Source: Chlorops oryzae
Taxonomy: Eukaryota; Arthropoda; Insecta; Diptera; Chloropidae
Reading direction: 5' to 3'
Length of the DNA: 64,000 nt
Assembly (NCBI GenBank): GCA_020466095.1
Contig: CM035806.1
Location: 31,523,571-31,587,570 of the forward strand
Of this stretch, positions 15,201 through 27,200 are shown in pieces. Every line of letters begins with the position of its first letter. Positions within the stretch are counted from its first letter, which is position 1. The translations under genes were made by a program, and so were the position numbers. The notes below the pieces were generated by a model, which ran no database searches, was not told the DNA's origin, and saw nothing but the letters and a program-made list of their open reading frames with translations.

Positions 15201-18200
15201 AGAGGGTTAAAGCATAATATGGCATTCAGACCGCATCGAAATCCCGGGATTTCGGCACTTTTGAGGATTTCAGCCGATATCCAGTCAAAATCCAGCGGAT
15301 TTCCCATACAAATGAATGTCAAACAAAATCCGCTCAGAAATTGGATTTCAACGAAATCCCGAGAGAAATCCGGAACAAACTAAATGCAACTCTGTGTTTT
15401 TCGATATGTATCGAAGAAATGCTGCAACACTACTGTCAAATTCTGGAAAAACCAAAGTAAACAAACAGGCAATGCTGCCACACGCAAACGAAAAATTCCC
15501 TACAAACTAAAAAAAAATCCCCACAATTCTTTACGATTTTCCCTACCACAAATATCGTTATATTTTTTTAAAAATAATATGCCTCTTGCATACAAAAATA
15601 TATGAGTAGCCATGAATATGGTAGGCTAATATTTTTGAGAATCTTTCAGGGTAGTCTGGAACTCCGAATCGTACTAGTCATTTGAAAATTGGTTTTTTTT
15701 TTTTCAAAAATAAATAGCTTCTTTCAAAAATTAAGTTTTTTTGTTGTGGTTCAAGTAAAAATGATTTCATAAAAAATATGAATAGGCCTTATATTGTAAC
15801 GGTAAATAAAATAGTTTTCAATTTATTCAAAAAAGCCTATACAAATACTATTTCAATTTTCAAATTTGTAGACTATCGACGCTTAACGATAGCTTCGACC
15901 GAACTTTTTCACATAAACACAGGTTGGCATAGTTTTTATTTTGTCTTTTTAATTTTATGACAACCAAATTTATACAAAATTTATTAAATATTTTGGAATA
16001 CATCACAAATTCCGTACATTTGACGATTTTAAGAAATCTGTACTTTTGTCCCTATAAGTCATTTTTTGTTTAAGAAATCTCTAAAAATTTTTAAGGAAAT
16101 TTCCCTACAAATGGCAGCACTACAAACAGATGAATGGCTGTCGAACCAAATCCTCTCAATGGCGATATTGTCGTGTGAACGCTTGGATTTCGATATGGAT
16201 TTCACGAAATCCAAGTGCCGAAATCCCGGGATTTCGATGCCCGTCTGAATGGCATATAAGGTGAAAAATTTGTCCCCACATTGGTTTATCGATCTATTGC
16301 CATGTTGCTAATCGGGCCTATCATAATAGTCGTCGAATTAATAGACAACCGCAAAATTCTCGTTCGTTCATTTATCGTTTCATTTGAAAGTTTTTGAACG
16401 ACAGACCAAAATTTTGAGAAATGGAGCTTTAAATTAAAAAAATAAAAAACCGTTGGCTGCGCCATTCCAAAAACACCTTCGTTGCCAACATTGCGTTGCG
16501 GAGAGCCTTGAGCACAACATCTTAAAGTTTTATCGAAATTTTCGAGAAATGTTTCTTCTATCAATCGGAAATTTGAATTAAGTCTTAAACATAGAACGGC
16601 CAAGTGAGAACGCAACCACATACGTACATACATATGTATGTATATGTGATTTATGGAAAATATTGGAAAATTCTCAAATGCGCCACGCCTCCTTCCCGTT
16701 ATTCCAAGTAAAGCTTCCTCATTTTCGAAATCATCGGGCCCCAAGCCATAGAGCTTTGTTTGTTCACAATACCGAACCGATAGATAAACGACTAAGCAGA
16801 ACTTTTTCTCTATTGGCGGTAGTCGATCATAATAGGACCGAATAGCTGGCCTATAAAACCCTTAACCCATTTTGAAAGGAAAACAACATAAAGCCATTGA
16901 TTTTGTTCGAAAAATCGAAAATCTAGTCCAAAATAGGTTAAAATTATGCCGAGGTTAAGTTGTTCTTTATGCGTTTAAAGGTTCAAAATACTAGCGAATG
17001 GATTGCTTAAATTTTATTATTTAAAAAAGCTTATTTTTCATAAAATCACGGTTCAAACAACGATCCATATGGACCTCGAAACTCGAAAATAACCTACTTT
17101 TCAACACATAATTCAAATACTCGATACTTTTACTGTACTATGGAATTTAGAATCAATGAATCGAATCGTTCATCAAATGAGCCACGAATAAATAAGAGAA
17201 TTAAAAAAAAAAAAATACACCGAAATTAAAATGCAAATTAAATTTAAAATTCTCACAACAAATCTCATTGACCAAGTCCAAACAAAAAATAAAAAAAACA
17301 ATCCATCGAACGATGGTCTTAATGTGTCGATAAATTCATTGCAATCAAGTTTTATTTTTTATTGAATTGCTTAACACCTTTGAGAAGATAAAAATTGGCG
17401 CCATCTGAAACGTTTTGGTACTGAATTATTATTACAAAAAAAAAAAAAAAAAAATCATCTATTTTTTCATAAACAAAAGATCGAATGGCATTTCAGGTGC
17501 GATTTATGGATTTGAATTCCCAGCATATCGAATTTCGGAGGATTTCTTTCCCCTCTCTCGCTGTCTCTCTCTGTCTTTTTTCATCCCTAGTAACGGGTAT
17601 ATTTGATCAGTGATTATGAATCTTTGATTTTTGTCAAAAAAAAAAAAAAATTAAAAAAATATTGAATTTCGAAGGAAAAAATATACGATTTATAATCTTA
17701 TTTTTTGTTTACTTTTCTGACGAAATTCAACGAAAAAGAAAAAAACAAAAAATATTGGACCGCTTCAAAATCGGACGTTATCGAAGTCTTTTATTGTTAT
17801 TTTTTTTCTTCTTCTTCTTCTGTGTCCAGTCAATGAATTCAATTGACTGTCAATGAATATGAATAATAAAGAATAGAAAACGAGAGTTTTTTTTACACAA
17901 TTAAATAAGTTGAATTGCTGTCGTCATAAATAACACTAGTTTACAAAAAATAAAAAATTTTGCGACCTGGGCCATCTGATGGTCTTTTCTAAAGTAAAAT
18001 TTTGTGCCGAATCTGAATATGTCATCAAAAAAATTGTAAGTAGAATAGTTTTTGAGAAATAGGCTATTTTCGGTTTTTTGAGTTTTGAAAAAAAGTATGG
18101 TTAGTAAATTGCAATTATTTCCGAATATATTTAACCGATTCTAAATTTTAAGCTACGAATGTAAAGGCAGTTAAATTGTCTACCAACAATGCCCAGAACA

Positions 18201-21200
18201 TTTTTTAATCCAAATATACACGTAGAAGCTATTGATAAAAATTTCCAGAAATTTGTTTAATTTTTAACAAAATTTCAATAAAAAAATCACTTTCAGTCTA
18301 ATTTACACCATGAAAAAAATTTTTAAACATTTTCTTCATTCTTTAACTTCGAAGAACGATCTTTTAGGAAGAGAGGAAGCTTATTTTGATCAAATTCGCA
18401 TTAAAACTGTGAAAGTTATAAGTAGAGCTTGTCAAAAGTGTTAAATAAAAACCTGAAAATTGTTGTTAAAATGTTAAGGAAAAATGACGCAAAATGTTGG
18501 AAAAATTGTTAAATTAAAATTTAAGGCGAAACCCCATTGACGACGGAAAGGACGGTTGTTGCGGTATACGGGGCAAAGGTGAAAATATTTGTGCGGCTTC
18601 CATTGAATCAATGTATTGAAATGTATTTAAATCGAAGCAGCTACATTTCTTTCGCCTAAAACGCCTGAAATGTTCCGTCGTTTATGGAGTTTAGCCTTTA
18701 TTCTTTTAACAATATGAACAGCGCCTACAAATTGTATATAGAATATATTTTCAAACAGAACAATTTAACAGCTACTCACTAAAAATTATCTCTTTAAAAT
18801 AGACTAGTATTAATTCAAATATTTTAAAATACTCCTTGGCATTAATAATTAAATACATTAAAACAAAAAAGTTAGTGCTGTATTTATGTTTCTGCTATCA
18901 ACCAATCAGAGATATGTATATAACATATTTTGCTTGTATTTTATAAAATATCACCCCTGCGTAGAAGAGGAAAATGTCATAAAAGGCATACCAAGTAAGA
19001 ATTGACGATCAGTTCTGTCGAGTAAGGGGCTGTTTCCACTACAGACGCATTTAGCATTTTTCAGCATTTTTAAAAAATGCTCAAAAATGCGGCTTTGAAT
19101 AACATGTAATTGTTGTTGTTCTTAAAACAGCATTTTTCAGCATCTTGAGAAAATGCGATAAAAATGCTAAAAACCGTCTAGTTTTCATTGATATTTTCTT
19201 CAAATTTTTAACATTTCAAAGCCTACTTCAAAGAATTCAAATATTATATTTTTCCGAACAAAAATTCAAATTTTCACAAAATGCTAAATGCGAAACGCAG
19301 TGAAAACGGGTCTAGCATCTTTAAAGATGCAAATGCTAAATGCGGTGTAGTGGAAATAGCCCCTAAGTGTAAAAGCAAATGCAACTCCAAAAGGACAATC
19401 GATAGGAATTGACGGTCAACAATTGACTAGTGTAAAAGGCCTCAATGCGAAACTAATTCGTTCAGATGAAGTCATTCGTGTTTCGTTTTCTACCTCATTT
19501 TCTTCTTCTTTTTTTCAACCTGCTTTGAAATAGTCTTTCTTGCCTACTTTGAAAATGGAAATGAAGTGTGAGTAAATATCAGAATATGAATGAATTTAGA
19601 TCGCATGTTTAGTAATTTTTCTTTTGCTCTTTACTTCTTTTCCCAATAACCATCGATCAAATTAGGGGTGATAGCAATTTTTACTTGTTTCGCTACTTGT
19701 TTCGATCTGAAACACCTAGTATCGAAGTGTTTCGGATGTCAAAATTTTAATGGCGAATCCAGTGCTTCGAGCTGAAACACGTTCCGTCTGAAAATTCGAC
19801 GCAATATATTGGGAACAGAAATGGCATGAAATTAAAAAAAATAACTTTGAACGAACATGAGGAAAAATGTTAAAAATTAAAAAATCGCTAAAATTGTTTT
19901 TATTTCAAAAATCTACCAAAAATTGTTAAAAATTGTTGTTTTAACATTTTAACATTTTTGACAAGCCCTAGTTATAAGTAATTAAGCAAAAATACACAAA
20001 AATTCATTTTGTTTAAAATCCATTTTATTAGAAATGGCTCAAGTCCCCTTATATATTAGGTGTAGTAAAAATCCATTATTTTTGCATTAAATTGAGGGCT
20101 TTATTTAAGATAGTTAGAATGACCCGATTTAGGTCAAATATGCGCCGTTTTGTTCGATAACTTGTTGCCATTTTAAAAGTAATTTCATTATGCCTCTTTC
20201 ATAGAAGCCCTCGTTCCTATTAGCAAAAAATTGAGACAGTCGAATTTCAGAAGCCTCTCTTGAAGCGAATGTTTCACCAGCAAAATTGTTCGCCATGGAC
20301 AGGAACAGATGGTAATCACTTGGTGTCAGGTCCGGACTATAAGGTGGATGCAGAAGAACCTCCCAACCAAACTCCCGGAGCTTCTGGCGAGTCACTATCG
20401 ATGTGTGTGGCCTGGCGTTGTCCTGATGGAACACAATTCCTCTCCTATTGGCCAAAGCTGGCCGCTTATGGGCGATTGCTTCCTTCAGACGGTCCAATTG
20501 TTGACAGTAGAGTTCCGAGTTAAGAGTTTTGCCGCATGGGAGCAGCTCATAGTAGATAATTCCCTGCCAATCCCACCAAACACAGCAAAACCTTCCTGGC
20601 CGTCAATCCTGGCTTGGCCACCGTTTCCGCCGGTTCACCGTGTTTCGACCACGACCGTTTTCGCTTGACGTTGTCGTAAGTGACCCACTTTTCATCACCA
20701 GTCACCAACCGCTTCAGAAATGGGTCGATTTTGTTGCGGTTCAGCAGCGATTCGCAGATGGAAATTCGGTCTATGAGGTTTTTTTGCGTTAACTCGTGTG
20801 GCACCCATACATCGAGCTTCTTTGTGTATCCAGCTTTATTCAAATGGTTCCAAACGGTTTTTTGTGCAATCTTTAGCTCTTTTGCAATCGAAACAGTGCT
20901 AACATGACGGTAGGACTCGATAATTTCCATGATTTTATCGACATTTTCGACAATTGGCCTTCCAGTGCGTGGTGCATCCTTGACATCGAAGTTACCGGAA
21001 CGGAATCGACGAAACCAAAATTGCGCATGATTGGCTGTTACAGTATCAGGTCCATAAACGCTATTCACATTTTCAGCCGCCTGGCTTGCGTTTTCTCCCT
21101 TATCGAAGAAAAACTGTAAAATGTAGCGAATTTTCTCTTTGCTGATGTCCATCTTTGACAAGCTCTCAAACAAAACTGAATCAATCAATCAAAAAAGTGT

Positions 21201-24200
21201 CAAAAAAGCTTTTTTAGTAGGAACTGTCATCTTTCTAATGCTCCCTAGCGGAACACGATCGGACTTATACAACGCGAGATGCAGATAAATAACGCCATCT
21301 ATTGGAAAAATAATGGATTTCGTTTTACTACACCTAATATATTGATCACATTTAATCGAAACAGGAGTGAACATGTCTTTGAAAATTAATTTCCTGCACT
21401 ACCATTTGGATTTCTTTCTGGAAAATCTTGGTGATGAAAGCGATGAACACGGCGAACGCTTCCACCAGCAATTAAAAGCCATAGAACGCCGCTATCAAGG
21501 TTTTTGGTATGAGGCAATGATGGGAGAGTACTGCTGGTTTCTTATCCGGGAAACAGGTTCCCTCCATAGTAGAAAAAACAAGTAAGGGGTTTAATTCAAG
21601 AGGTTTTTAAGGCCATCAGGGAGCCCCATGTACCAACTTTTGTTAAATTTCTTTATTAAAACCGCCGCTTTTCCACGCCCACTTTTTTGCGATTCTAATC
21701 GGAGGCTAAAATATACACTCGAATTCTAAGCTTTATTGAAATATTTCGAAAAAGTCCAATTTTGAGGCAGTTTTGGAATTTTTGTGACAGACCCTAGTAC
21801 TGGAGGTACCCTTAATAAAGGACCGACCAAGGAAATTTTTTTGGAGGATGTTTATGGCTACAAAGGAAGCATAAGTGCCAAATTTCGTTCAAGTCCCATT
21901 TGAATTTCGGTTGTACGAGACAATTTTCGAAAACCGCCCTTCTGCCACGCCCACTTTTTTAATTTTTGGAAATAATACTACTGGCCTTTAAATATGATCA
22001 AATATCAAATTTCATCAAAATATCTTGAAAATTTTCGATTTTAGAGCAGTTTTTGTGATTTTCGTAACAGACCCTAGTACTGGAGGTACCCCTAAAAATG
22101 GTCCGATCGGGTCCATTCTCGAACTTGTTCTTACTCATGTCCCCGTGAGCACGCATACCAAATTTTGTCCCGATAGCTTAACTCCTTCGATAAGAAAGCT
22201 GTATACAAACAGGCGGACAGACAGACAGACGGACATGGCTAAATCCAATCTCCTGGTGACGCTGATCATTTCTATATATATTTTGTATGGTCTATCTCGA
22301 CTGGTTCTGGGTGTTACACACAACCACACAAACGCAATATACCCTCGACACAGAGTGTGTTGGCTATAAAAAGGGGACTTGAGCCATTTCGAATAAAATG
22401 CAATTTAAATAAAATGAATTTTTGTGTATTTTTGCTTAATTACTTATAACTTTCACATTTTTAATGCGAATTTGATCAAAATAAGCTTCCTCTCTTCCTA
22501 AAAGATCGTTCTTCGAAGCCAAAGAACGAAGAAAATTTTTAAAAAATTTTTTCATGGTGTAAATTAGACTGAAAGTGATTTTTTTATTGAAATTTTGTTA
22601 AAAATTAAACAAATTTCTGGAAATTTTTATCCATAGCTTCTACGTGTATATTTGGATTAAAAAATGTTCTGGGCATTGTTGGTATACAATTAAACTGCCT
22701 TTACATTCGTAGCTTAAAATTTAGAATCGGTTAAACATATTCGGAGATAATTGCAATTTACTAACCATACTATTTTTCAAAACTCAAAAAACGGAAAATA
22801 GCCTATTTCTCAAAAACTATTCTACTTACAATTTTTTTGATGACATATTCGGATTCAGCACAAAATTTTACTTTAGAAACGACCATCAGTTGACCTAGGT
22901 CAGATTTGCTGTAAACTAGTGTAATTGAACGCAGCAATTAAACAGGAACAATTTTTGCGTTTTGAACTTTCATGAGGAGCGGAAAAAGGAGAAAATGCCA
23001 AAGGTGAGGTCTTAGAAATGCAGTCATACCTGGTTTTTAAGGGGTTATTCTGGGGTAACCACTTTTCCCATTCGATTTGATTAAAATGCGTTCCATATGT
23101 TTGGATGTGTTGAAAATTTTTAGACGAATTTCTGCGCTGTTGGAAATCAGGCATCAGCCTTTTTGAATTCTTTGTGAGATAACTTAATTTAACGAGAGAT
23201 AACTTCTTATAAGATTCGTTAATTCAGAATCTCCAAAAGTGTAACAAAATTCTTTGGCCAACAATGATTCGAGTTATCGATGTATGACTGTATTTCATAG
23301 TTCAAAAAGTCGATTAACAATCTTTTGAGCACTTCAACTCAATTGAAAAAAAAAAAAAAACTCACAAAATGCACTAATAAATGAAATTTCTTAAATGCCA
23401 CTACGCAAACTTCTTGAAATTTTCCAATTAAAGTCAGTTGAAGATGAAGTCATAAGTCCAACACCTGTCCACTTATGACTCAATGTGGTGAGCGAGCGGG
23501 CTCTCCATTGAATGTCATGCAATCATCGATGGAATGAGAAATTTTTTCTTCCACATCTTCCGCAATCACATACACACACATCCACGAACCTGCCTGCATA
23601 CATATACGTCCATATATCTTTGCATGTGTGCACAGGCTTAGATGGGTTAATCATTCGATATGGGCATGACGCTGCTGCTCATTGATATTTTCATGTTTTG
23701 TTCTTTTTTTTAACATCTGTTGAGGTAAGAATTTTGACCAAATGACGGTATTCTGGTAAACAGTTCTTATTGGGAATTTCGATTAGATAACGCTCGCTCA
23801 ATATGTGTCACTTCTTTCAATATTGATTTTCTGGCAAAACAAAACAAAAAAAGAAAAAACAAAATAAAAAGAGAGAAAAACAAATCATTTTCCAACGAAG
23901 CCGTTTACAGTCAGTCATATGATTATATGAGATTTCTCAGAAAAATTGTAAAAAAAAAAATTAAATTAAATAAAGTTTAACGACTTGCAGCAGGCCTAAA
24001 GGCAATGGAGTACTTCCATCTTAAAACATGAAGCTTCAAAGGTTTCGGAAAATTTCGAAAAAAAAAATTATATAAAACTAATCAGAGTAGAACAGCTTTT
24101 TAAATGGGAAAAAATTCTTTATTATATTTCTTAATTGATTCTTGGTTTCAAATTGTGAAGGAATTTCCATCTTCTAAACATATGGTACCACCCTCGTTAA

Positions 24201-27200
24201 AGTACGCTTTTGATTGTAACTGGTGATCTATGTTTGCATTCGTTGAATATTTGAACGAGTTTCTGCACTTTTGGAAATCAACATTGAGCTTCTATAACTG
24301 GAGACTTCCATAACTTGAACAATTTCGGGTGTTGCAATATCGTTCAGAGACAGTATTTTCTTTTACTTTCAATTCGTTTAGTCTCGAAATCTCCAAGAGT
24401 CGAACAAATTCTTCGGATGATGACGCTTCGAAACCAAAGTTTTAACGTTCCGTGTATCAACTACAGTAACCGTTTACATTTTGATACTGAGACATTTATT
24501 TTTTATTACTCAAATTCTAGCCAAAAGGCCTCCGAAAATGTTATTCCTTAAAGAGAATACTATCCCATATTCAGAAATGATTACTTTTTTTCAACGAATG
24601 TTTGAAAATATTCGAGCTTAAACCGGATGAGGCATCTACAATTGGCGGATATTGCCATATATCGTGACTGCGACTCATCAGCGCCTTTGGCGATCCTAAA
24701 GAGTTTCAATTTTGAAACATCCTAACTACAGCCGAATTTTTGAGCTTCTGAGAATTGTGGCACACAGCTTGTTCAGTTCATGGCTTGTTTTTCGAACGCC
24801 CAACTTCGGTTAGCAGAATTCCCCAGTTTCGACAAAGTCCTTGATTGGATAAGTCTTAACTCTTGCCCTGGAGATAAGTTTTATTCAGGCCTGTAGAGAG
24901 GGGGTAGGAAAAGGGGGATTTTCCACCAGACCCGGGCTTTTTGAAGGGGCCCACAATTGGCAAGGGGATTTTGTTCATTTATTTATTTTTTTTTTTTTGG
25001 TCGCACATTTCATGTGAGGACCCCGGGAAAAAACCCCTGGGCCCCAAATTTCTTTCTACGGGTCTGGTTTTATTTCATAATTTTAATTATTATTCTAGGA
25101 AACGTATGGGCATTGATGCCTGGAAGAGTTTGAATCATCTTAGTTCCAAAATAATTCAGAGACTTTATTTTTTTCTTTACTTAAAAGCGATGACAAAAAT
25201 TTCCAATGAAAAGCAAACCTCCCGAAAATAAAACTTTAACCCTTACGAAATCAGATAAAAATATACCATTTTATATTCGGTTTAAGAATCACATTACGTC
25301 AATTTTTATTTAAAAGAAGGAAAAAAAAAGCGCAGAGAAACAAACATCTATTTTTGATAAGCTCTTTCGAACGATAAGATAAGAGAGTCCATATAAGCAC
25401 ATTGGTATTTTACGCAAAGGTACTGAATTCGTTATCATGAATGATATCATTACGTAAAGCTCCACGGGTCTTCTAGAGCTCACATGAAGCTTTTTATGTG
25501 CACGTGTCTGTGGCGGTGGCGTCGTCGATGCGGGCATATGTTCAATGGAGTAGAATTTTGCTTATGAGAAACGAACCCCATCCAACCGCCCCTTTAACCC
25601 CTTTGAAGAGCAAGTGATTTTCTTATTGCCAAGCCATGGAGCAATTCAAATGATTCCATCATTTTTAAAGCTATAAATTCTAAATTCGTTTGACCTTTAC
25701 TTTGTAAATCATTCTGTCGCAATATCGCTTTATTTACGCCCATCATTTCTAGACTTCAATCATCAATCGATTTTTGAAACACATGTCTTGACACAAGAGT
25801 AAATAACAGAAGAAACAAAAAAACAAAAACACCATTAAACACAATAACAAAACAAGCAAATAGGCAAATGTTGGCAAAGTCTTTTGGAGTATTTTTCATT
25901 GAGCTATTTCTCAAGACCGCATCTATACGACCGCGCCGCCCGTCCGTCCAGAGGTACATTTCGGGTAGGGCCGACTTTTCGAATATCCTAGGCGCCAGCC
26001 TAGGATGGAAGTATTCAACAAATCGGCGCCCTTTCGAGGAAGAAGGTCGGACTTCATGAAAATAACTTCCTGAATAAAGACCATAAATCAGTTAAAGACA
26101 GCATAGGACTGCAGTTAGGCAACCCACAAGCCCTCGTTTGCATAAAATCTGTGGCCCTTTAAACAAATGTGATGGCGAAGGAAATCACTTGGCTCTCTTG
26201 CCTTTCTTTAAAAGACAGTAGGTTAGATTTGGTTATCGGGCTGTCTATTAGAGCCACACTTGGACCTTGAATCTTAGATGACAGTATGCGGTAGCTAAAT
26301 TCAATTCAAAGAAAACAGTGCACCTGAAATAACACAGATATTTATACCTATCAGCTAACAAAAGTTCATTTAGTTAAATGGTTTCAAAAATTATGGAAAG
26401 AATCATTTGAATATTGAAATTTTGAAGTCTAACCATCTTGAACATATAGCATATAGCATTGTTAAGCATAATTTGAAGAGTTTTCTTTTCAAAAGGTTCT
26501 TCTTCTTTTTCCCAGGTAGCAACAAATAAAAATCACCCCACGCATAACTTCTTTTCATATCCAAAGAATCGTCGATGAAATTTTAATTTTTATTTCCTCA
26601 AATATGAAATTTCTTAAATCTCGCTTTATCTTCTTCCAATAAACTGGTGCTCGTTTTATCCAATTTATGAGTGAATACTGAATACCTTAACCCGAAGAAG
26701 CATTTCTCCTTGTTTTCTGGTTTCACCAACAAGGTCAGCAGTTAACGTGCCTCGCTACCCTACACGGCTGCAACTTATCTCTCTCGAATGAAGTCAGTTG
26801 ACCCAATTTAAAAAAAAAAAAAAAATAGTTTTTTTTTCTTCTTGGCTGCCACTTCGTGACTTTTGAAGGCAGATAAACACCTTTTTAACTTTTTGAATGG
26901 TTTCTCTTTTATTAGCAGAGGGCCATCAGACAGGAGCCGAAAATGTTTATGAGAAGATAAAAGAAAAATAAAAAAAAAATATAAAAAAAGGCTCTTTTGA
27001 CAGAGGAAATTATGCCTGATCGGATCGTTTTGAATGAAGCTATGTAGCTGGAAATGACGATTGAACTTTGATCAACAAACCATAATTTTTCTGAATTGAA
27101 CACCTTGAGAAAGTTTCATCATGGATCATGGCTTCCAATCAGCATTGGTTAAGGATTCCTTAGCATGGGCTTTTCCACAAGCTCTCACGGCTTTTCACCG

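Larger units (their letters stand above)
18423..19970. mobile_element. hAT-like element, 1548 bp, inside the left arm of the CMC-like element
   Basis: Termini TAGAGCTTGTCAAAA and (reverse complement) TAGGGCTTGTCAAAA, flanked by the exact 8-bp duplication GTTATAAG (18415-18422 and 19971-19978). The empty site is preserved in the right arm of the host element (22440-22455), which proves the insertion. No transposase frame; subterminal AATTGTTAAAA motifs. The interior is filled by smaller elements. Confidence 0.88.
17934..22921 (+). mobile_element. 4988-bp CMC-like (CACTA/Chapaev3-type) DNA transposon, heavily nested
   Basis: Starts CACTAGTTTACA and ends TGTAAACTAGTG, with TAA directly repeated at 17931-17933 and 22922-22924. 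Inverted arms of about 550 bp (17934-20055 minus the hAT insert; 22369-22921) stay alignable to GGCTCAAGTCCCCTT at their inner ends. CAC termini with a 3-bp TWA duplication fit the CACTA-Mirage-Chapaev group; this is established for those families, but the assignment here is inferred. Between the arms lie mariner copy 2, a transposase-like fragment (21367-21585) and a GGGCGTGGC repeat. Removing the hAT and mariner leaves about 2.15 kb. Confidence 0.8.

Noticed and set aside
20260..21119. Frames on the plus strand opposite mariner copy 2 (and minus-strand frames in copies 1 and 3)
   Set aside because: They are the antisense of the transposase, repeated identically in every copy; the sense strand carries the D,D34D motifs.
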